A DNA stretch of 64,000 nucleotides from Clostridia bacterium (GTDB taxonomy: Bacteria; Bacillota; Clostridia; Christensenellales; UBA1242): contig JAFTMH010000003.1 of the NCBI GenBank assembly GCA_017452445.1, forward strand, positions 241,603 through 305,602. Reading direction: 5' to 3'. Position 1 is the first letter of the stretch, and each line of letters begins with the position of its first letter. Below, one piece after another: positions 23,912-33,423 of the stretch. The notes under the pieces were generated by a model that did not search any database, was not told where the DNA came from, and saw nothing but the letters and a program-made list of their open reading frames with translations. The translations under genes were made by a program, and so were the position numbers.

Positions 23912-25116
23912 TGAGCAGGATTGCGATTGTTGGTGGAGGTGCCGCTGGACTTATGGTGGCTGGTTTTTTGTCGCAAAACCATGATGTTGTTGTTTATGAC
24001 AAAAACGAAAAGGTGGGCAAAAAACTTAATATTACCGGCAAGGGCAGATGCAACATAACAAACCTTTGCATGGTTGAGGATTTTTTGAAAAATGTTGTCC
24101 GTGGCGATAAGTTTTTGAAAACTGCACTTTACAGTTTTGACAGTTATGCTTGTGTTGATTTTTTTGAAAATCTTGGACTTGCAACAAAGGTTGAAAGGGG
24201 AGATAGAGTTTTTCCTCAAAGCGACAAAGCATATGATGTTGTGTGTGCACTCAGAGATGTGCATTGCAAAGATGTCGACTTTTGTCTAAACACAAAGGTT
24301 TTGGCAATAACAAAAAAAGAAGATGAATTTGTTGTCGTAACTGACAAAGGAAAACAAATTTTCGACAAAGTGATCATTGCAACAGGTGGTGCAAGTTATA
24401 GGGGCACTGGAAGCGATGGAGATGGATATAAATTTGCAAAAATTTTTGGACATTCTGTTGAAGAAATAAAACCTGCTCTTTGTCCATTGCTGATTGAAGA
24501 TTGGTTTGTTAAATCATTGCAAGGGGTTTCGCTTAAAAATGTGCAACTCAATGTTGAATATGATGGCAAAAAGCACGGAGAATTTGGCGAAATGCTCTTT
24601 ACAGACAAAGGGGTTTCGGGACCTATTGTGCTTACAGTTTCAAGTTTGATAAACAGAGCAAATCAAGTCAAAATGTCTTTGGATTTTAAGCCAGCTCTTT
24701 CAGAACAACAACTTGATGCAAGGCTTTTGAGAGATTTTGAAGAAAACAAAAACAAAGAACTTAAAAATGTTTTGAAGTTGTTGTTGCCAAAAGCAGTTGC
24801 AGACATTTTTGCAAAGGCAATTGGACTTGATGAAAACAAAAAAATCAACAACATCACAAAGGCAGAAAGACTTGCAATTTTGCAAGGGTTGAAGAAGTTT
24901 CCACTCAAATTTGCAGGGTTTTATGACATTGATGCTGCAATTGTGACAAGTGGTGGCGTTCCGACAAAAGAAATCAATCCAAAAACTTTTGAAAGCAAAC
25001 TTGTTGAAGGATTGTATTTGTTGGGAGAAGTTTTAGATGTTGATGCATTTACTGGTGGTTTTAATTTGCAAATCGCTTGGGCAAGTGCATACAGTTGTGC
25101 AAAAAATTTTGGTTAG
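23911..25116 (+). CDS. HI0933/YhiN family flavoprotein
   Basis: 401 residues. N-terminal FAD-binding GGGAAGL Rossmann motif followed by DKNEKVGKKLNITGKGRCNITN, the mark of the HI0933/BaiN family, and a late GGVPTKEINPKTFESK segment. BaiN-type members reduce bile-acid intermediates; most have no known substrate. ATG overlaps the rluB TAA. In many Clostridia this gene is followed by cmk, plsC and the S1 gene; here plsC and the S1 gene follow but cmk does not. Confidence 0.88.
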   Translation: MSRIAIVGGGAAGLMVAGFLSQNHDVVVYDKNEKVGKKLNITGKGRCNITNLCMVEDFLKNVVRGDKFLKTALYSFDSYACVDFFENLGLATKVERGDRVFPQSDKAYDVVCALRDVHCKDVDFCLNTKVLAITKKEDEFVVVTDKGKQIFDKVIIATGGASYRGTGSDGDGYKFAKIFGHSVEEIKPALCPLLIEDWFVKSLQGVSLKNVQLNVEYDGKKHGEFGEMLFTDKGVSGPIVLTVSSLINRANQVKMSLDFKPALSEQQLDARLLRDFEENKNKELKNVLKLLLPKAVADIFAKAIGLDENKKINNITKAERLAILQGLKKFPLKFAGFYDIDAAIVTSGGVPTKEINPKTFESKLVEGLYLLGEVLDVDAFTGGFNLQIAWASAYSCAKNFG

Positions 25117-25126
25117 GAGATAGATT

Positions 25127-25753
25127 ATGTTTTTATGGATTTGTAGAATTTTGTGCTTTATTCCACTTAATATAATGCATCCAACTTTTATTAAAGGCAG
25201 AAAAAACATGCCAGAAGGAAAAGCGCTTGTTTGTTGCAATCATATTTCAAATTGGGATATGGTTTTGTATTATCTCAACACAAGCAGAAGAATGAAGATT
25301 ATGGCAAAAAAACAAATGTTTAAAAACAAACTTGTTGGTGCTGTAATCAAAAATTGGGGTGCGTTTCCGGTTGATAGAGAAGGCAACGACATCACTGCAA
25401 TCAAAAACAGCATTAAGTTTTTGAAAGAAGGCAAAAAATTGTTTATTTTTCCAGAAGGCACACGCTTGAAAGACAAAACAAAAGTGCTTGGCGAGCTTAA
25501 AAGTGGGCTTGCAATGATTGCAATCAAAACAAAAACTCCGATTGTGCCAATCTGGATTGCAAAGAGGCCAAGATTGTTTAGAAAGAGTGTTTATATCACT
25601 GGAAAACCATTTGAACTTGACGAGTTTTATGATCAAAAACTTGATGAAGAAACTTTGCTTAAAGCAACAGAGGTTGTGCGTGAAAAAATGTTGGAACTTA
25701 GAGAGCAAAGTTTGGCAAACAAAAAGTCGAAAAAGCAAGGAAAGAAAGTCTGA
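25127..25753 (+). CDS. plsC: 1-acyl-sn-glycerol-3-phosphate acyltransferase
   Basis: 208 residues. Makes phosphatidic acid at the inner face of the membrane. HX4D motif in CNHISNWD, the FPEGTR motif, and an N-terminal hydrophobic anchor (WICRILCFIPLNIM) are present; the C-terminus is basic. GGAGA precedes the ATG and the gene follows the flavoprotein after ten bases. Confidence 0.92.
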   Translation: MFLWICRILCFIPLNIMHPTFIKGRKNMPEGKALVCCNHISNWDMVLYYLNTSRRMKIMAKKQMFKNKLVGAVIKNWGAFPVDREGNDITAIKNSIKFLKEGKKLFIFPEGTRLKDKTKVLGELKSGLAMIAIKTKTPIVPIWIAKRPRLFRKSVYITGKPFELDEFYDQKLDEETLLKATEVVREKMLELREQSLANKKSKKQGKKV

Positions 25754-25845
25754 TTTATTTGACTTTTTTTCTTTTTTTTGATAATCTTTTTGTTAAGTAA
25801 GAAAGCGACTTTTCGCTTTTGTAGACAAATTAAAAGGATATAGTT

Positions 25846-26883
25846 ATGGCAGAAAAATTTAGTATGGAAATGGTTGACAAAACTTTTACTTCTTATCGCA
25901 AAGGACAATCTTTTGATGGGGTTGTTGTTTTGAGAAGAGAAGACGGAGTTATCTTCAATATCGGGGGTAAAAATGATGCATTTATCCCTGCAAGTGACTT
26001 TGAAGATTATTCAAAAATCAAAATTGGTGACAGATTTGCTGTTGTCATTACAAATCAAAAAAATGAAGAGGGTTTGATTGAAGCATCAAAATCTTTGGGA
26101 GATGCTCTTCATATCGCAAATCAAAATGCTCAAACTCTTAGATTGGGAAGCAAGTTTTCGTTTGTTGCAACTTCTGTTGGCGACGGGCTCGTGTCAAAAA
26201 TGGGAGATTACACAATCATTGTGCCTTTTGATCAAGTGTCAGAAGGTTATGTAAAAAACTTTAAGGCGTTGGTTGGAAAACAGTTTGAGGCTGTTGTTAC
26301 TGAAATTGACAAAGAAAACAAAAACATTGTTGCAAGTGTTAAGTTGCTTCAAGAACAAACAAGAGTTGCAATTGAAAAGAACTTTTGGAACATTATTTTT
26401 ATCAACAAAATTGTCAAAGGAAAAGTTGAAAGAATTATGCCTTATGGCGCTTTTGTGAGCGTTGAAGGGTTTGATTGCTTCTTGCACATCTCAAACATTT
26501 CTTATGAAAAACTTGACAAGGTTGAAGATGTTTTGAAGGTTGGTCAAGAATGTCAATTTAAAGTAATCAAAGTTGACAGAGAAAACAAGAAAGTAGAACT
26601 TTCACTTAAAGCACTTTTGGAAGATCCAAAAACAACTCGCATCAAAGAGTTGAGTGTTGGTGCTGTTTATCAAGCAGAAGTGATCAAATTGTTGCAATTT
26701 GGCGCAATTGTTAAAGTTGAAAATGGTGCAACAGGTCTTTTGCATATTTCAAACTGCACAGAAAACAAAACTAAAAAGATTTACGAACTTGTCAAAGTTG
26801 GCGACCGTGTGAATGTTGAACTTTTGTCTAAAGATGAAGAAAGTCAAAAGGTCTCATTTAAACTTGAAACATTGAAAGATTAG
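25846..26883 (+). CDS. S1 RNA-binding domain protein (ribosomal S1-like)
   Basis: 345 residues with four S1 (OB-fold) repeats: two diverged ones at about residues 15-80 and 95-160, then two good ones with IMPYGAFVSVEGFDCFLHIS and LLQFGAIVKVENGATGLLHIS. Such four-domain proteins are the Bacillota form of S1 (YpfD), which binds mRNA and may aid initiation. AAAGGA precedes the ATG. A small GC-poor hairpin precedes it, and tRNA-Thr starts 18 bases after the stop, so the tRNA may be cut from the same transcript. Confidence 0.85.
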   Translation: MAEKFSMEMVDKTFTSYRKGQSFDGVVVLRREDGVIFNIGGKNDAFIPASDFEDYSKIKIGDRFAVVITNQKNEEGLIEASKSLGDALHIANQNAQTLRLGSKFSFVATSVGDGLVSKMGDYTIIVPFDQVSEGYVKNFKALVGKQFEAVVTEIDKENKNIVASVKLLQEQTRVAIEKNFWNIIFINKIVKGKVERIMPYGAFVSVEGFDCFLHISNISYEKLDKVEDVLKVGQECQFKVIKVDRENKKVELSLKALLEDPKTTRIKELSVGAVYQAEVIKLLQFGAIVKVENGATGLLHISNCTENKTKKIYELVKVGDRVNVELLSKDEESQKVSFKLETLKD

Positions 26884-26901
26884 AGAGATTTTTCTCTCTG
26901 T

Positions 26902-26977
26902 GCTGGTGTGGCTCAGTTGGTAGAGCAATGCATTCGTAATGCGTAGGTCGTGGGTTCAAGTCCCACCATCAGCTCCA
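26902..26977 (+). tRNA. tRNA-Thr (CGT)
   Basis: Acceptor GCTGGTG/CATCAGC (one G-U-type mismatch region), anticodon loop TTCGTAA, T arm GTGGGTTCAAGTCCCAC, encoded CCA. A short AGAGAGA/TCTCTCT hairpin lies between the S1 gene and the tRNA. Confidence 0.94.
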
Positions 26978-27022
26978 AATTGTGCCAAACGGTTTGCTGT
27001 TTTACAAAAGGGGATTTTGTTT

Positions 27023-27643
27023 ATGAAGTTTAGTGAATATTGGAATCAGGTGCACAAAAAAAGATCAGATGTGATGCCGATTTGTGATGATTGGCTTGAA
27101 GATTTTGAAGATGTTTTGGCAAGTTGCAAAACAAAGGTTTTGGATTTGGGTTGTGGCACGGGGAATGACACTTTGTTTTTGACTCGAAACGGGTTTGAAG
27201 TGATTGCTTGTGACTATTCGCAGGTCGCACTTGACAATATAAACAAACATTTTGAAGGCGTTGAAACAAAATTGGTGGACATTGCCCAAGTTTTGCCATT
27301 TGAGGACAACTCGTTTGATCTTGTGATTGCCGATTTGAGTTTGCATTATTTTGACACAGAAACAACAAAATCTGTTATGAGAGAGATCAAAAGGATTTTG
27401 ACACCAAACGGAAGTTTGCTTGCAAGGGTAAACTCGACAGAAGATGTCAATTTTGGTGCTGGTCAAGGTGAATTTATTGAAGAAAACTATTATTTTGTAA
27501 ATGGTTACAACAAAAGATTTTTCACCCTTGAAGATGCAAAAATGTTTTTCTCAATCATTGGTGAAGCACAGGTTCAAAACGGCGACATGTATAGATATGG
27601 CAAGCCAAAGCAACTTATTGTGATCAAGGCAACAAAAAAATAA
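27023..27643 (+). CDS. SAM-dependent methyltransferase, class I
   Basis: 206 residues from the ATG at 27023 (AAAAGGGG upstream); the longer frame runs out of the tRNA. SAM-binding motif I VLDLGCGTGNDTLFL, motif II ACDYSQVALDNI, motif III region ADLSLHYF. This is a small general methyltransferase; substrate cannot be told. It stands between tRNA-Thr and a terminator. Confidence 0.85.
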   Translation: MKFSEYWNQVHKKRSDVMPICDDWLEDFEDVLASCKTKVLDLGCGTGNDTLFLTRNGFEVIACDYSQVALDNINKHFEGVETKLVDIAQVLPFEDNSFDLVIADLSLHYFDTETTKSVMREIKRILTPNGSLLARVNSTEDVNFGAGQGEFIEENYYFVNGYNKRFFTLEDAKMFFSIIGEAQVQNGDMYRYGKPKQLIVIKATKK

Positions 27644-27670
27644 AAGTGCTAAATGTTTAGCACTTTTTTT
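27642..27670. terminator. Bidirectional terminator
   Basis: AAAAGTGCTAAA pairs with TTTAGCACTTTT, T run after; it can also end a minus-strand transcript from a promoter at 27811-27782. Confidence 0.8.
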
Positions 27671-27776
27671 GTTTTATTGTGCAAGATAATCTTCAACCCA
27701 TTGTGGTTGAGAAATTGGGTGGTTGTTTTTTGAAACTGTCAACAAACTGGTGGTTTTGAAGTATGCTACATTTTCA
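27650..27776 (-). ncRNA. Possible minus-strand small RNA
   Basis: TTGACT (27811-27806) and TATAAT (27787-27782) with an 18-base spacer on the minus strand, then about 125 bases that hold a TCAACC/GGTTGA hairpin and run to the terminator at 27670-27642. An open frame through it needs a GTG far upstream of the promoter, so coding is unlikely. Nothing else is seen in the 250 bases between the methyltransferase and rdgB. Confidence 0.35.
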
Positions 27777-27896
27777 CCAGGATTATACTTTGGAAAGTTA
27801 AATAAAGTCAAACATTTTTCAATTTGGCATATTGCCTTGCCTTTTTGTTTGGTTTTGTTGAATGGATTTGCTAAAATAATTGAAATTGGAGGATAT

Positions 27897-28451
27897 ATGA
27901 AAATCACTTATATTACGGGGAATAAAGATAAGGTTGCAGTGGCAAAATTGTTTTTGGAACCCTTGGGTTTTGAAATTGACAACAGAAAAATTGATTGTCC
28001 AGAAATTCAGGCAGATGATTTTGAATCTATTGCAAAGTTTTCTTCAAAATATGCAAGCGATTTGCTTGGCTGTGCAACACTCAAAAATGATTCGGGCTTG
28101 GTTGTGCCAGCATTGAAGGGATTTCCTGGGCCTTACACTCATTACGCAGAAGACACAATCGGGGAAGATGGACTTCTCAAATTGATGGAAGGTGTTGAAA
28201 ATAGAGAAGCATATTATGTTGAATGTTTGTGCTATACCGAGCCTGGAAAAGAACCTGTCTGCTTTTCGACAAAAACTTATGGGTCTATTGCACTTGAAAA
28301 AAGTGGTGAGTATGGTTGGTCGTGGGATTTTGTTTTTATACCAAAAGGCAAGGACAAACCTATGGCGTGTTATCCTGATGACGAAAGATATGCTATGTGG
28401 GGCAGAGATGCTTATATGCAACTTGCTCAATATTTGAAAAACTTGAAGTAA
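27897..28451 (+). CDS. rdgB: Non-canonical purine NTP pyrophosphatase, RdgB/HAM1 family
   Basis: 184 residues from the ATG at 27897, set by GGAGG six bases upstream. It hydrolyses ITP, dITP and XTP so they are not built into nucleic acids. The opening ITYITGNKDKV (NK motif), KNDSGLVVPALKGFPGPYT and the late SWDFVFIPKG...YAMWGRDA segments fit the HAM1 fold; the usual EDTGL is NDSGL here. The ASCH gene follows directly. Confidence 0.85.
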   Translation: MKITYITGNKDKVAVAKLFLEPLGFEIDNRKIDCPEIQADDFESIAKFSSKYASDLLGCATLKNDSGLVVPALKGFPGPYTHYAEDTIGEDGLLKLMEGVENREAYYVECLCYTEPGKEPVCFSTKTYGSIALEKSGEYGWSWDFVFIPKGKDKPMACYPDDERYAMWGRDAYMQLAQYLKNLK

Positions 28452-28463
28452 ATGGTGAGAAAA

Positions 28464-28898
28464 ATGGAAGATAAAATTTGTTTGATTTCGATCATGAGTT
28501 TTTATGCTAGACAGATTTTTGACGGAACAAAAAAGTTTGAATTTAGAAAGTCTGCCATAAAAGAACAAGACATTGGCAAAACTTTTTATGTTTATTCTGC
28601 AAAAGACGACAAGGCAATTGTTGGAAGTTTTGTTGTTGAAAAAGTTCACAAAGGAAACCTTGCAGAAATTTTGGAAATTACGGGTTATGACAAGCGAAGT
28701 GATAGGGGTGAAATTGAAAGTTATTTTGCAAACAGCAAAGATTGTTACGCTTTGCAACTTTCGCAAGTTAAAAAATTTGAAAAACCGCTTCCACTTCAAC
28801 AAATGAGAGCAATAGAGCCAAAGGTGGTGTTGCCACAATATTGGACATATGTTTCCAGAAAATCAAAATTGTTTGATTTGATAAGAAAACTTAAATAA
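28464..28898 (+). CDS. ASCH/PUA-like domain protein
   Basis: 144 residues from the ATG at 28464, preferred because GGTGAG lies upstream; an ATG at 28452 abuts the rdgB stop. Opening ICLISIMSFYARQIFDGTKKFEFRKS matches small ASCH-type proteins (SI-P-YA-I--G-KK-EFRK), a PUA-related fold that binds RNA or modified nucleotides. Coupling to rdgB, a nucleotide sanitiser, fits such a role but does not prove it. Confidence 0.7.
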   Translation: MEDKICLISIMSFYARQIFDGTKKFEFRKSAIKEQDIGKTFYVYSAKDDKAIVGSFVVEKVHKGNLAEILEITGYDKRSDRGEIESYFANSKDCYALQLSQVKKFEKPLPLQQMRAIEPKVVLPQYWTYVSRKSKLFDLIRKLK

Positions 28899-28959
28899 AA
28901 AAAGGCTATGTTCTCTAAAAAGAATTTACAGATTTTTTTGGGAGTGCTATAATGAAGTT

Positions 28960-30981
28960 ATGGAAAAAGAAGTAAAGTATAAAAATCTGAAAGATAATTT
29001 TGCAGTGGCACTGATCTTTTATGTGTTTTCAGTGCTTTTTACTATTTTGATGGGCTGTGTTACATTGGGGCAGTTTCCAACTATGATGTGGTTGAGTGTC
29101 TTGATTGTGCATGTGTTGGCATTTGTGATTTTTCTTGTGCCTACAAAAACTGCCAGAGCAATCGTTTGTTGTGCACTTTTGTTGTTGCAAGCTGTTATTG
29201 CGATTGTAAATGATGTTTTGTATAGAGTTACTGGCGAAATTTTTACAATCTCAAAATTGAAATTGGCTAGTGAAGCAACTGGTGCTTTTGACAAATCTCT
29301 TATCAACCCTTGGACAATTGTTTTGTTTTTGTCGTTGTATGCTTTGGCTGTTTTTTGTGTATTTTTTTCAAGAAAGTTTACAAAGAAAAACGAATTTAGA
29401 GTAAATGGCAGACAGTTTGGCACTATTGTTGTTTGTGCACTTATGTTGTTCTGCACAATCGGCACAGGTTACATCTCATTTGACAAGGTTTCAAAGGATT
29501 TGTATTACACACAATTTCCTACAACTTTGAGTTATCAAAAATATGGATATTACGGTTTTTACATAGCAAACATCCTTTCAATTATGAAGGGAGAAAACAA
29601 CAAGATGTCAGAGGTAGAAAAACAAGAAGCAGTGCAATATTTTGCTTCTGGCAAAACTGACACTTCAAATGCATACACAGGCATCAGTCAAGACAACAAT
29701 GTGATTATGATTTTGGCTGAAAGTTTGGACTGGGTGGCTATTGACGAATACTTTACTCCACACTTGTATAAGTTGGTTTATGAAGATGGTTTGCAATTTG
29801 CAAATTATCACTCAGAAAACAAAACCAATATGTCTGAAGGTTTTTCATTGATGGGCACTTATAGCAGAGATATGATGCTTGCTACTCACGATGATGACAA
29901 ACTTGCAAATATTTATGGCCAATTCTCTTTGGCAAATATGCTTAAAGAAGTTTACCCTGACATTCAAACAAATTATTTGCACGGAATGAGAGGGGATTAT
30001 TACAAAAGATCTACAACATTTGACAATCTTGGTTTTGATAATTTGTATTTTGCTGATGATCAAGAAGAAGCAATCAAACAATACGAACAAGCAAACGGAA
30101 TTGAATATGATTGGACTTCTGCAAACTTCTATGATTTTGTAAGAGACAGCAGTTTTATTGGTTATAACATCAAAAATATAATCCCTGATACAGGAAGATT
30201 TATTTCTGCTTATGCAACTCTTTCTACGCACGGAACTTATCAAGCAAGAGGAAGCAACGAAAAGAATTATCAATTCCTTACCAGTGATGCGAACAAAACT
30301 CAACTTCAAGCAGTGCTTCAAGATTTGAGAGATCAAGGCTACAAACCAGACAATGTGCTCAACAAATTTTTGTATTATAAAGCCGCTGTTATGGATTTGG
30401 ATCAAACTGTTGGTTTGATTTTTGACAGATTGCAAGAAACAAACAATTTGGACAAAACAACTTTGGTGATTTATTCTGACCACAATGCTTATTATGACTA
30501 TGTGAGTTATTTGATCAGAGATATTGCAGTTTCTGATGCAAGGGCTTGCAATGTTAAGGCATACAATATGCCTTGTGTAATTTATGACCAAAAACTTATT
30601 GCAAAATTTAAGGGCGAGGCTACATACACTGGTGGGGCTGTTTGTGACACTTTTGTAAGTGTTGCTGACATCTATCCAACAGTTTGCAACATTCTTGGAT
30701 TTACATACAACACTCAATTCTGTTATGGACAAGATATGTTTGAAGAAGCCGACAAACTCTTTATCGCTTTGAAAGATCACAGATATATCTTCAACGACAA
30801 ATATTATTTCTACGACAACAAGATTTATGCTGTTGACGGAACTGTTGACAGAGACAATTTAACTGCCGAAGAAGAAGTGTTTTTGCAAATGGTAAACGAG
30901 GCTTTGACAAAACTTGATATGCAAGAAAAACTTTGGAAAGACTTGAATACATTTGAATATGTTTTGCAAGAGTTGAAATAA
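28960..30981 (+). CDS. LTA synthase family sulfatase-fold membrane protein
   Basis: 673 residues. Four to five transmembrane segments fill residues 12-170, followed by an extracellular alkaline-phosphatase-fold domain: DNNVIMILAESLDW opens it, a Thr nucleophile is likely in NKTNMSEGF, and VIYSDHNAYYDY lies in the metal site. Such enzymes transfer glycerol phosphate from phosphatidylglycerol onto teichoic acid or glycolipid. TTTACA (28925-28930), 17-base spacer, TATAAT (28948-28953) place the mRNA start at the ATG, so it is probably leaderless. Confidence 0.88.
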   Translation: MEKEVKYKNLKDNFAVALIFYVFSVLFTILMGCVTLGQFPTMMWLSVLIVHVLAFVIFLVPTKTARAIVCCALLLLQAVIAIVNDVLYRVTGEIFTISKLKLASEATGAFDKSLINPWTIVLFLSLYALAVFCVFFSRKFTKKNEFRVNGRQFGTIVVCALMLFCTIGTGYISFDKVSKDLYYTQFPTTLSYQKYGYYGFYIANILSIMKGENNKMSEVEKQEAVQYFASGKTDTSNAYTGISQDNNVIMILAESLDWVAIDEYFTPHLYKLVYEDGLQFANYHSENKTNMSEGFSLMGTYSRDMMLATHDDDKLANIYGQFSLANMLKEVYPDIQTNYLHGMRGDYYKRSTTFDNLGFDNLYFADDQEEAIKQYEQANGIEYDWTSANFYDFVRDSSFIGYNIKNIIPDTGRFISAYATLSTHGTYQARGSNEKNYQFLTSDANKTQLQAVLQDLRDQGYKPDNVLNKFLYYKAAVMDLDQTVGLIFDRLQETNNLDKTTLVIYSDHNAYYDYVSYLIRDIAVSDARACNVKAYNMPCVIYDQKLIAKFKGEATYTGGAVCDTFVSVADIYPTVCNILGFTYNTQFCYGQDMFEEADKLFIALKDHRYIFNDKYYFYDNKIYAVDGTVDRDNLTAEEEVFLQMVNEALTKLDMQEKLWKDLNTFEYVLQELK

Positions 30982-30987
30982 ATTGAA

Positions 30988-31015
30988 AAGCCATCACTTT
31001 GCTGATGGTTTTTTT
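30988..31015 (+). terminator. Rho-independent terminator
   Basis: CCATCA/TGATGG stem with T run, after the LTA synthase-like gene. Confidence 0.85.
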
Positions 31016-31095
31016 GCAAAATGGTGAAATTGTTTATCTAAAAGATTGCTGGTGTGCTATACTAAACAAAATGCCTGTTGTAAAGGAAGAAACAA

Positions 31096-31878
31096 ATGAA
31101 GAAGAAAATTATTTTTAGTGACATAGATGGGACAATAAGACCAACTCATGATGTGATAAGACCTGTTGTGGCTGATGCTATAAGAAATTTGGACAGTGAC
31201 AAATACGAATTTGTGCTTGTTACTGGCAGAAGTAGACCGGAAACTGAAAGATTTGCTGCAACTTTTGGTGGTTGCAGATATATCATTGATGCCAATGGTG
31301 GCGAACTTTTTGACACTGTTGAAAGAAAAGTTTTGCATGCATTTCCAATTCCACAAAAAGCAATTGAAAGAATGGACCAACTTGCAAAACAATACAATTT
31401 GAGGTTGGTTTTGAATGTTGCTGCTGACTATGCTTTGGCTTCTAGAGTAAAACATAAAGATGGCAGAGAAAGACAAATTGAAAGCATTGAAAAGGCTTGT
31501 CAAGACTATTTGGTTGTAGGTGGCTTTTTGACAGAAGTTCCGGCAGAGTTGTTTGACAAAATTAGACAAGAAATTTACGAAACGGAAGGTATGATTGTTG
31601 CAAATCAAGGGCCGGAAGACGGAAAGTTTTTTGTTGATTTTGGTTCGATTTATGCCAACAAAGGGATTGCTATGAAAAAACTTCTGCAACTTTTGGGAAG
31701 CGATTATTATGACTGTGTTGCAATTGGAAACGAAAAGAATGATATTGCTATGTTTTCAGCAGTTGGCACAAGTATTGCTGTTGCAAATGCACCACAAGGA
31801 ATTCAAGATATGGTTGACATTGTTATTGACAGTGCCGAAAATGATGGTGTTGCAAAATATCTCAACGGTTTGAAATAA
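31096..31878 (+). CDS. HAD superfamily (Cof-type) phosphatase
   Basis: 260 residues. Motif I DIDGT near residue 10, a C2-type cap, and the late GNEKNDIAMF in place of the usual GDxxND. Cof-type HADs dephosphorylate sugar phosphates, FMN or similar metabolites. AAAGGAAG precedes the ATG. First gene of a six-gene run on the plus strand to 34425 with small gaps. Confidence 0.88.
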   Translation: MKKKIIFSDIDGTIRPTHDVIRPVVADAIRNLDSDKYEFVLVTGRSRPETERFAATFGGCRYIIDANGGELFDTVERKVLHAFPIPQKAIERMDQLAKQYNLRLVLNVAADYALASRVKHKDGRERQIESIEKACQDYLVVGGFLTEVPAELFDKIRQEIYETEGMIVANQGPEDGKFFVDFGSIYANKGIAMKKLLQLLGSDYYDCVAIGNEKNDIAMFSAVGTSIAVANAPQGIQDMVDIVIDSAENDGVAKYLNGLK

Positions 31879-31887
31879 GAGGTGAGT

Positions 31888-32559
31888 ATGAAGTTTTTTG
31901 ATGATAAGCACAAAGAAGTGCATTGGTATAACAGAAACTGGTTTTTCGCAACAACAATTTTGATTGTTGTGATCAACATTGTGTTGTATGCAACTCTTGG
32001 CCCAATTTGGCAGAGAGATATGTTGTATGACAACACTGCAGTCTGGGAAGATTTTAGCATTAAAAATACATTGTCTATTTTTTGTGCGGCATTTGCACAT
32101 TTGAGTTGGCAACATGTTTTGCTTAATATGTTGAGTTTTGTTGTTTTGGGATTTTATCTTGAAAGAAGATATGGAAGTTTGTGTTTGTTTGTTTTGATTT
32201 TTGTGTTTGCTTTTACAGCTCCGGCGATGGCGAGCCATGTTAGAGGGAATATCAATCACTGTGGTTTTTCGGGTGTAATTTTTGCTCTGTATGCATTCTT
32301 CTTTGTGGATTTTGTAGTTTTCTTGGTTTCGCTTAGAAAAAAGAAAAGTCTTACTACTTTGATAATTGGCATTTGTGTTGCAGTTTACAGCTATATTTCT
32401 ATGTCTATTAAAACTATTGATGGAAAAATGAAATTCTTTGGCTGGCCATACGATTTGGTGCACAATATGGCGCATTATACTGGCTTTTTGATTGGGCTGT
32501 TGGTGGCGTTGTTGTTTTTTGTTTGCGCTAAATTTCAACTTAAAAAGAAAGAAGAGTAA
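31888..32559 (+). CDS. Rhomboid family intramembrane serine protease
   Basis: 223 residues from the ATG at 31888 (AGAGGTGA five bases upstream); a GTG at 31882 lies inside that site. About six transmembrane segments. HVLLNMLSFVVLGFYLERRYGS matches the rhomboid HxxxN region, GFSG in NHCGFSGVIF carries the catalytic Ser, and the His partner is in NMAHYTGF. It cuts substrate proteins within the membrane. Substrate unknown. Confidence 0.87.
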   Translation: MKFFDDKHKEVHWYNRNWFFATTILIVVINIVLYATLGPIWQRDMLYDNTAVWEDFSIKNTLSIFCAAFAHLSWQHVLLNMLSFVVLGFYLERRYGSLCLFVLIFVFAFTAPAMASHVRGNINHCGFSGVIFALYAFFFVDFVVFLVSLRKKKSLTTLIIGICVAVYSYISMSIKTIDGKMKFFGWPYDLVHNMAHYTGFLIGLLVALLFFVCAKFQLKKKEE

Positions 32560-32617
32560 TTTCGATTTAAATTTTGACAAACTTAACAAAAAATATTAAA
32601 ATGGAAAAGAGTGTGTT

Positions 32618-32971
32618 ATGGAAGTTTTTTGCACGATATATTATATTTGTAGTTACATTCAAACAATACCACAGGTGTTTAAGTTGCTTAAAACAAAATC
32701 AAGCAACGACTATAGCTTGTGGCAGGTTGCTGTTGGTTTTTTTGGTTTGCTTTGCTGGTCGCTTTATATTTACACTTCAAAACAAGCGACAATCGTTTAT
32801 GTAGGCACTTCCGTTGACTTGGCTCTCACAATATTTGTAGATGTTTTGATTTTGATGTTCTACAAATTTGACAAAACAAAAAAATGGATACTTTTTAAAA
32901 AGAAAGACAATCAAGTTGGCGCTTCAAAAGACGAGCCAAACAAAGAAGTTGAAAAAGTAGAGGAGAAGTAA
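32618..32971 (+). CDS. PQ-loop/SemiSWEET-like membrane protein
   Basis: 117 residues with three transmembrane segments and a charged tail (EPNKEVEKVEEK). The first loop reads YIQTIPQVFKLLKTKSSNDYS, the PQ-loop motif found in SemiSWEET sugar transporters and related small triple-helix proteins that act as dimers. The TAATG overlap with the next gene indicates cotranscription. The ribosome site is weak. Confidence 0.75.
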   Translation: MEVFCTIYYICSYIQTIPQVFKLLKTKSSNDYSLWQVAVGFFGLLCWSLYIYTSKQATIVYVGTSVDLALTIFVDVLILMFYKFDKTKKWILFKKKDNQVGASKDEPNKEVEKVEEK

Positions 32972-33396
32972 TGAAACTTAACAAAAAAGATTTGGAACTT
33001 ATTGAAATTGCAAAAGATGTAGTTAGACAAAACAGTGATTTGTATGACAACAAAGGTATGCATGTTGGCTGTGTTATTTTGGCAAAATCAGGAAAGGTTT
33101 ACAAGGGAATCAACATAAAAACATCTCACTCAATTTGTGCAGAACAGGTTGCTTTGGGACAAGCACTCGCTTGTGGCGAAAGAGAATTTCAAACAGTGGT
33201 TTCTGTGAAATATAATCCAGATGGGGAAACATTTAGAGTTGTTTCACCTTGTGGTTTGTGTAGATATATGTTTGACAAAATGGGACTTGGCAATGTTGAT
33301 ATTGTTGTTGAAGATATCGAACACGATACCGTGCTTAAAGTGAAGGCAGAAAAGTTGTTGCCTTATCCATATAAGAGGTATAAAGGAGATTGGTAA
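32971..33396 (+). CDS. Cytidine deaminase family protein
   Basis: 141 residues. Zinc-binding deaminase signature: CAE in HSICAEQVALGQA and PCGLC in SPCGLCRYMF. It could be cytidine deaminase (cdd) or a relative; the chain is close to the 130-140 residues of tetrameric CDAs. Its ATG overlaps the preceding stop, so it belongs to the same operon. Confidence 0.82.
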   Translation: MKLNKKDLELIEIAKDVVRQNSDLYDNKGMHVGCVILAKSGKVYKGINIKTSHSICAEQVALGQALACGEREFQTVVSVKYNPDGETFRVVSPCGLCRYMFDKMGLGNVDIVVEDIEHDTVLKVKAEKLLPYPYKRYKGDW

Positions 33397-33423
33397 AATC
33401 TCTTTTTTTGAAGGAGAACAATT

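Noticed and set aside
27674-27907. 77-residue minus-strand ORF
   Set aside because: Needs a GTG upstream of the only good promoter and has no ribosome site; a small RNA is the better reading.
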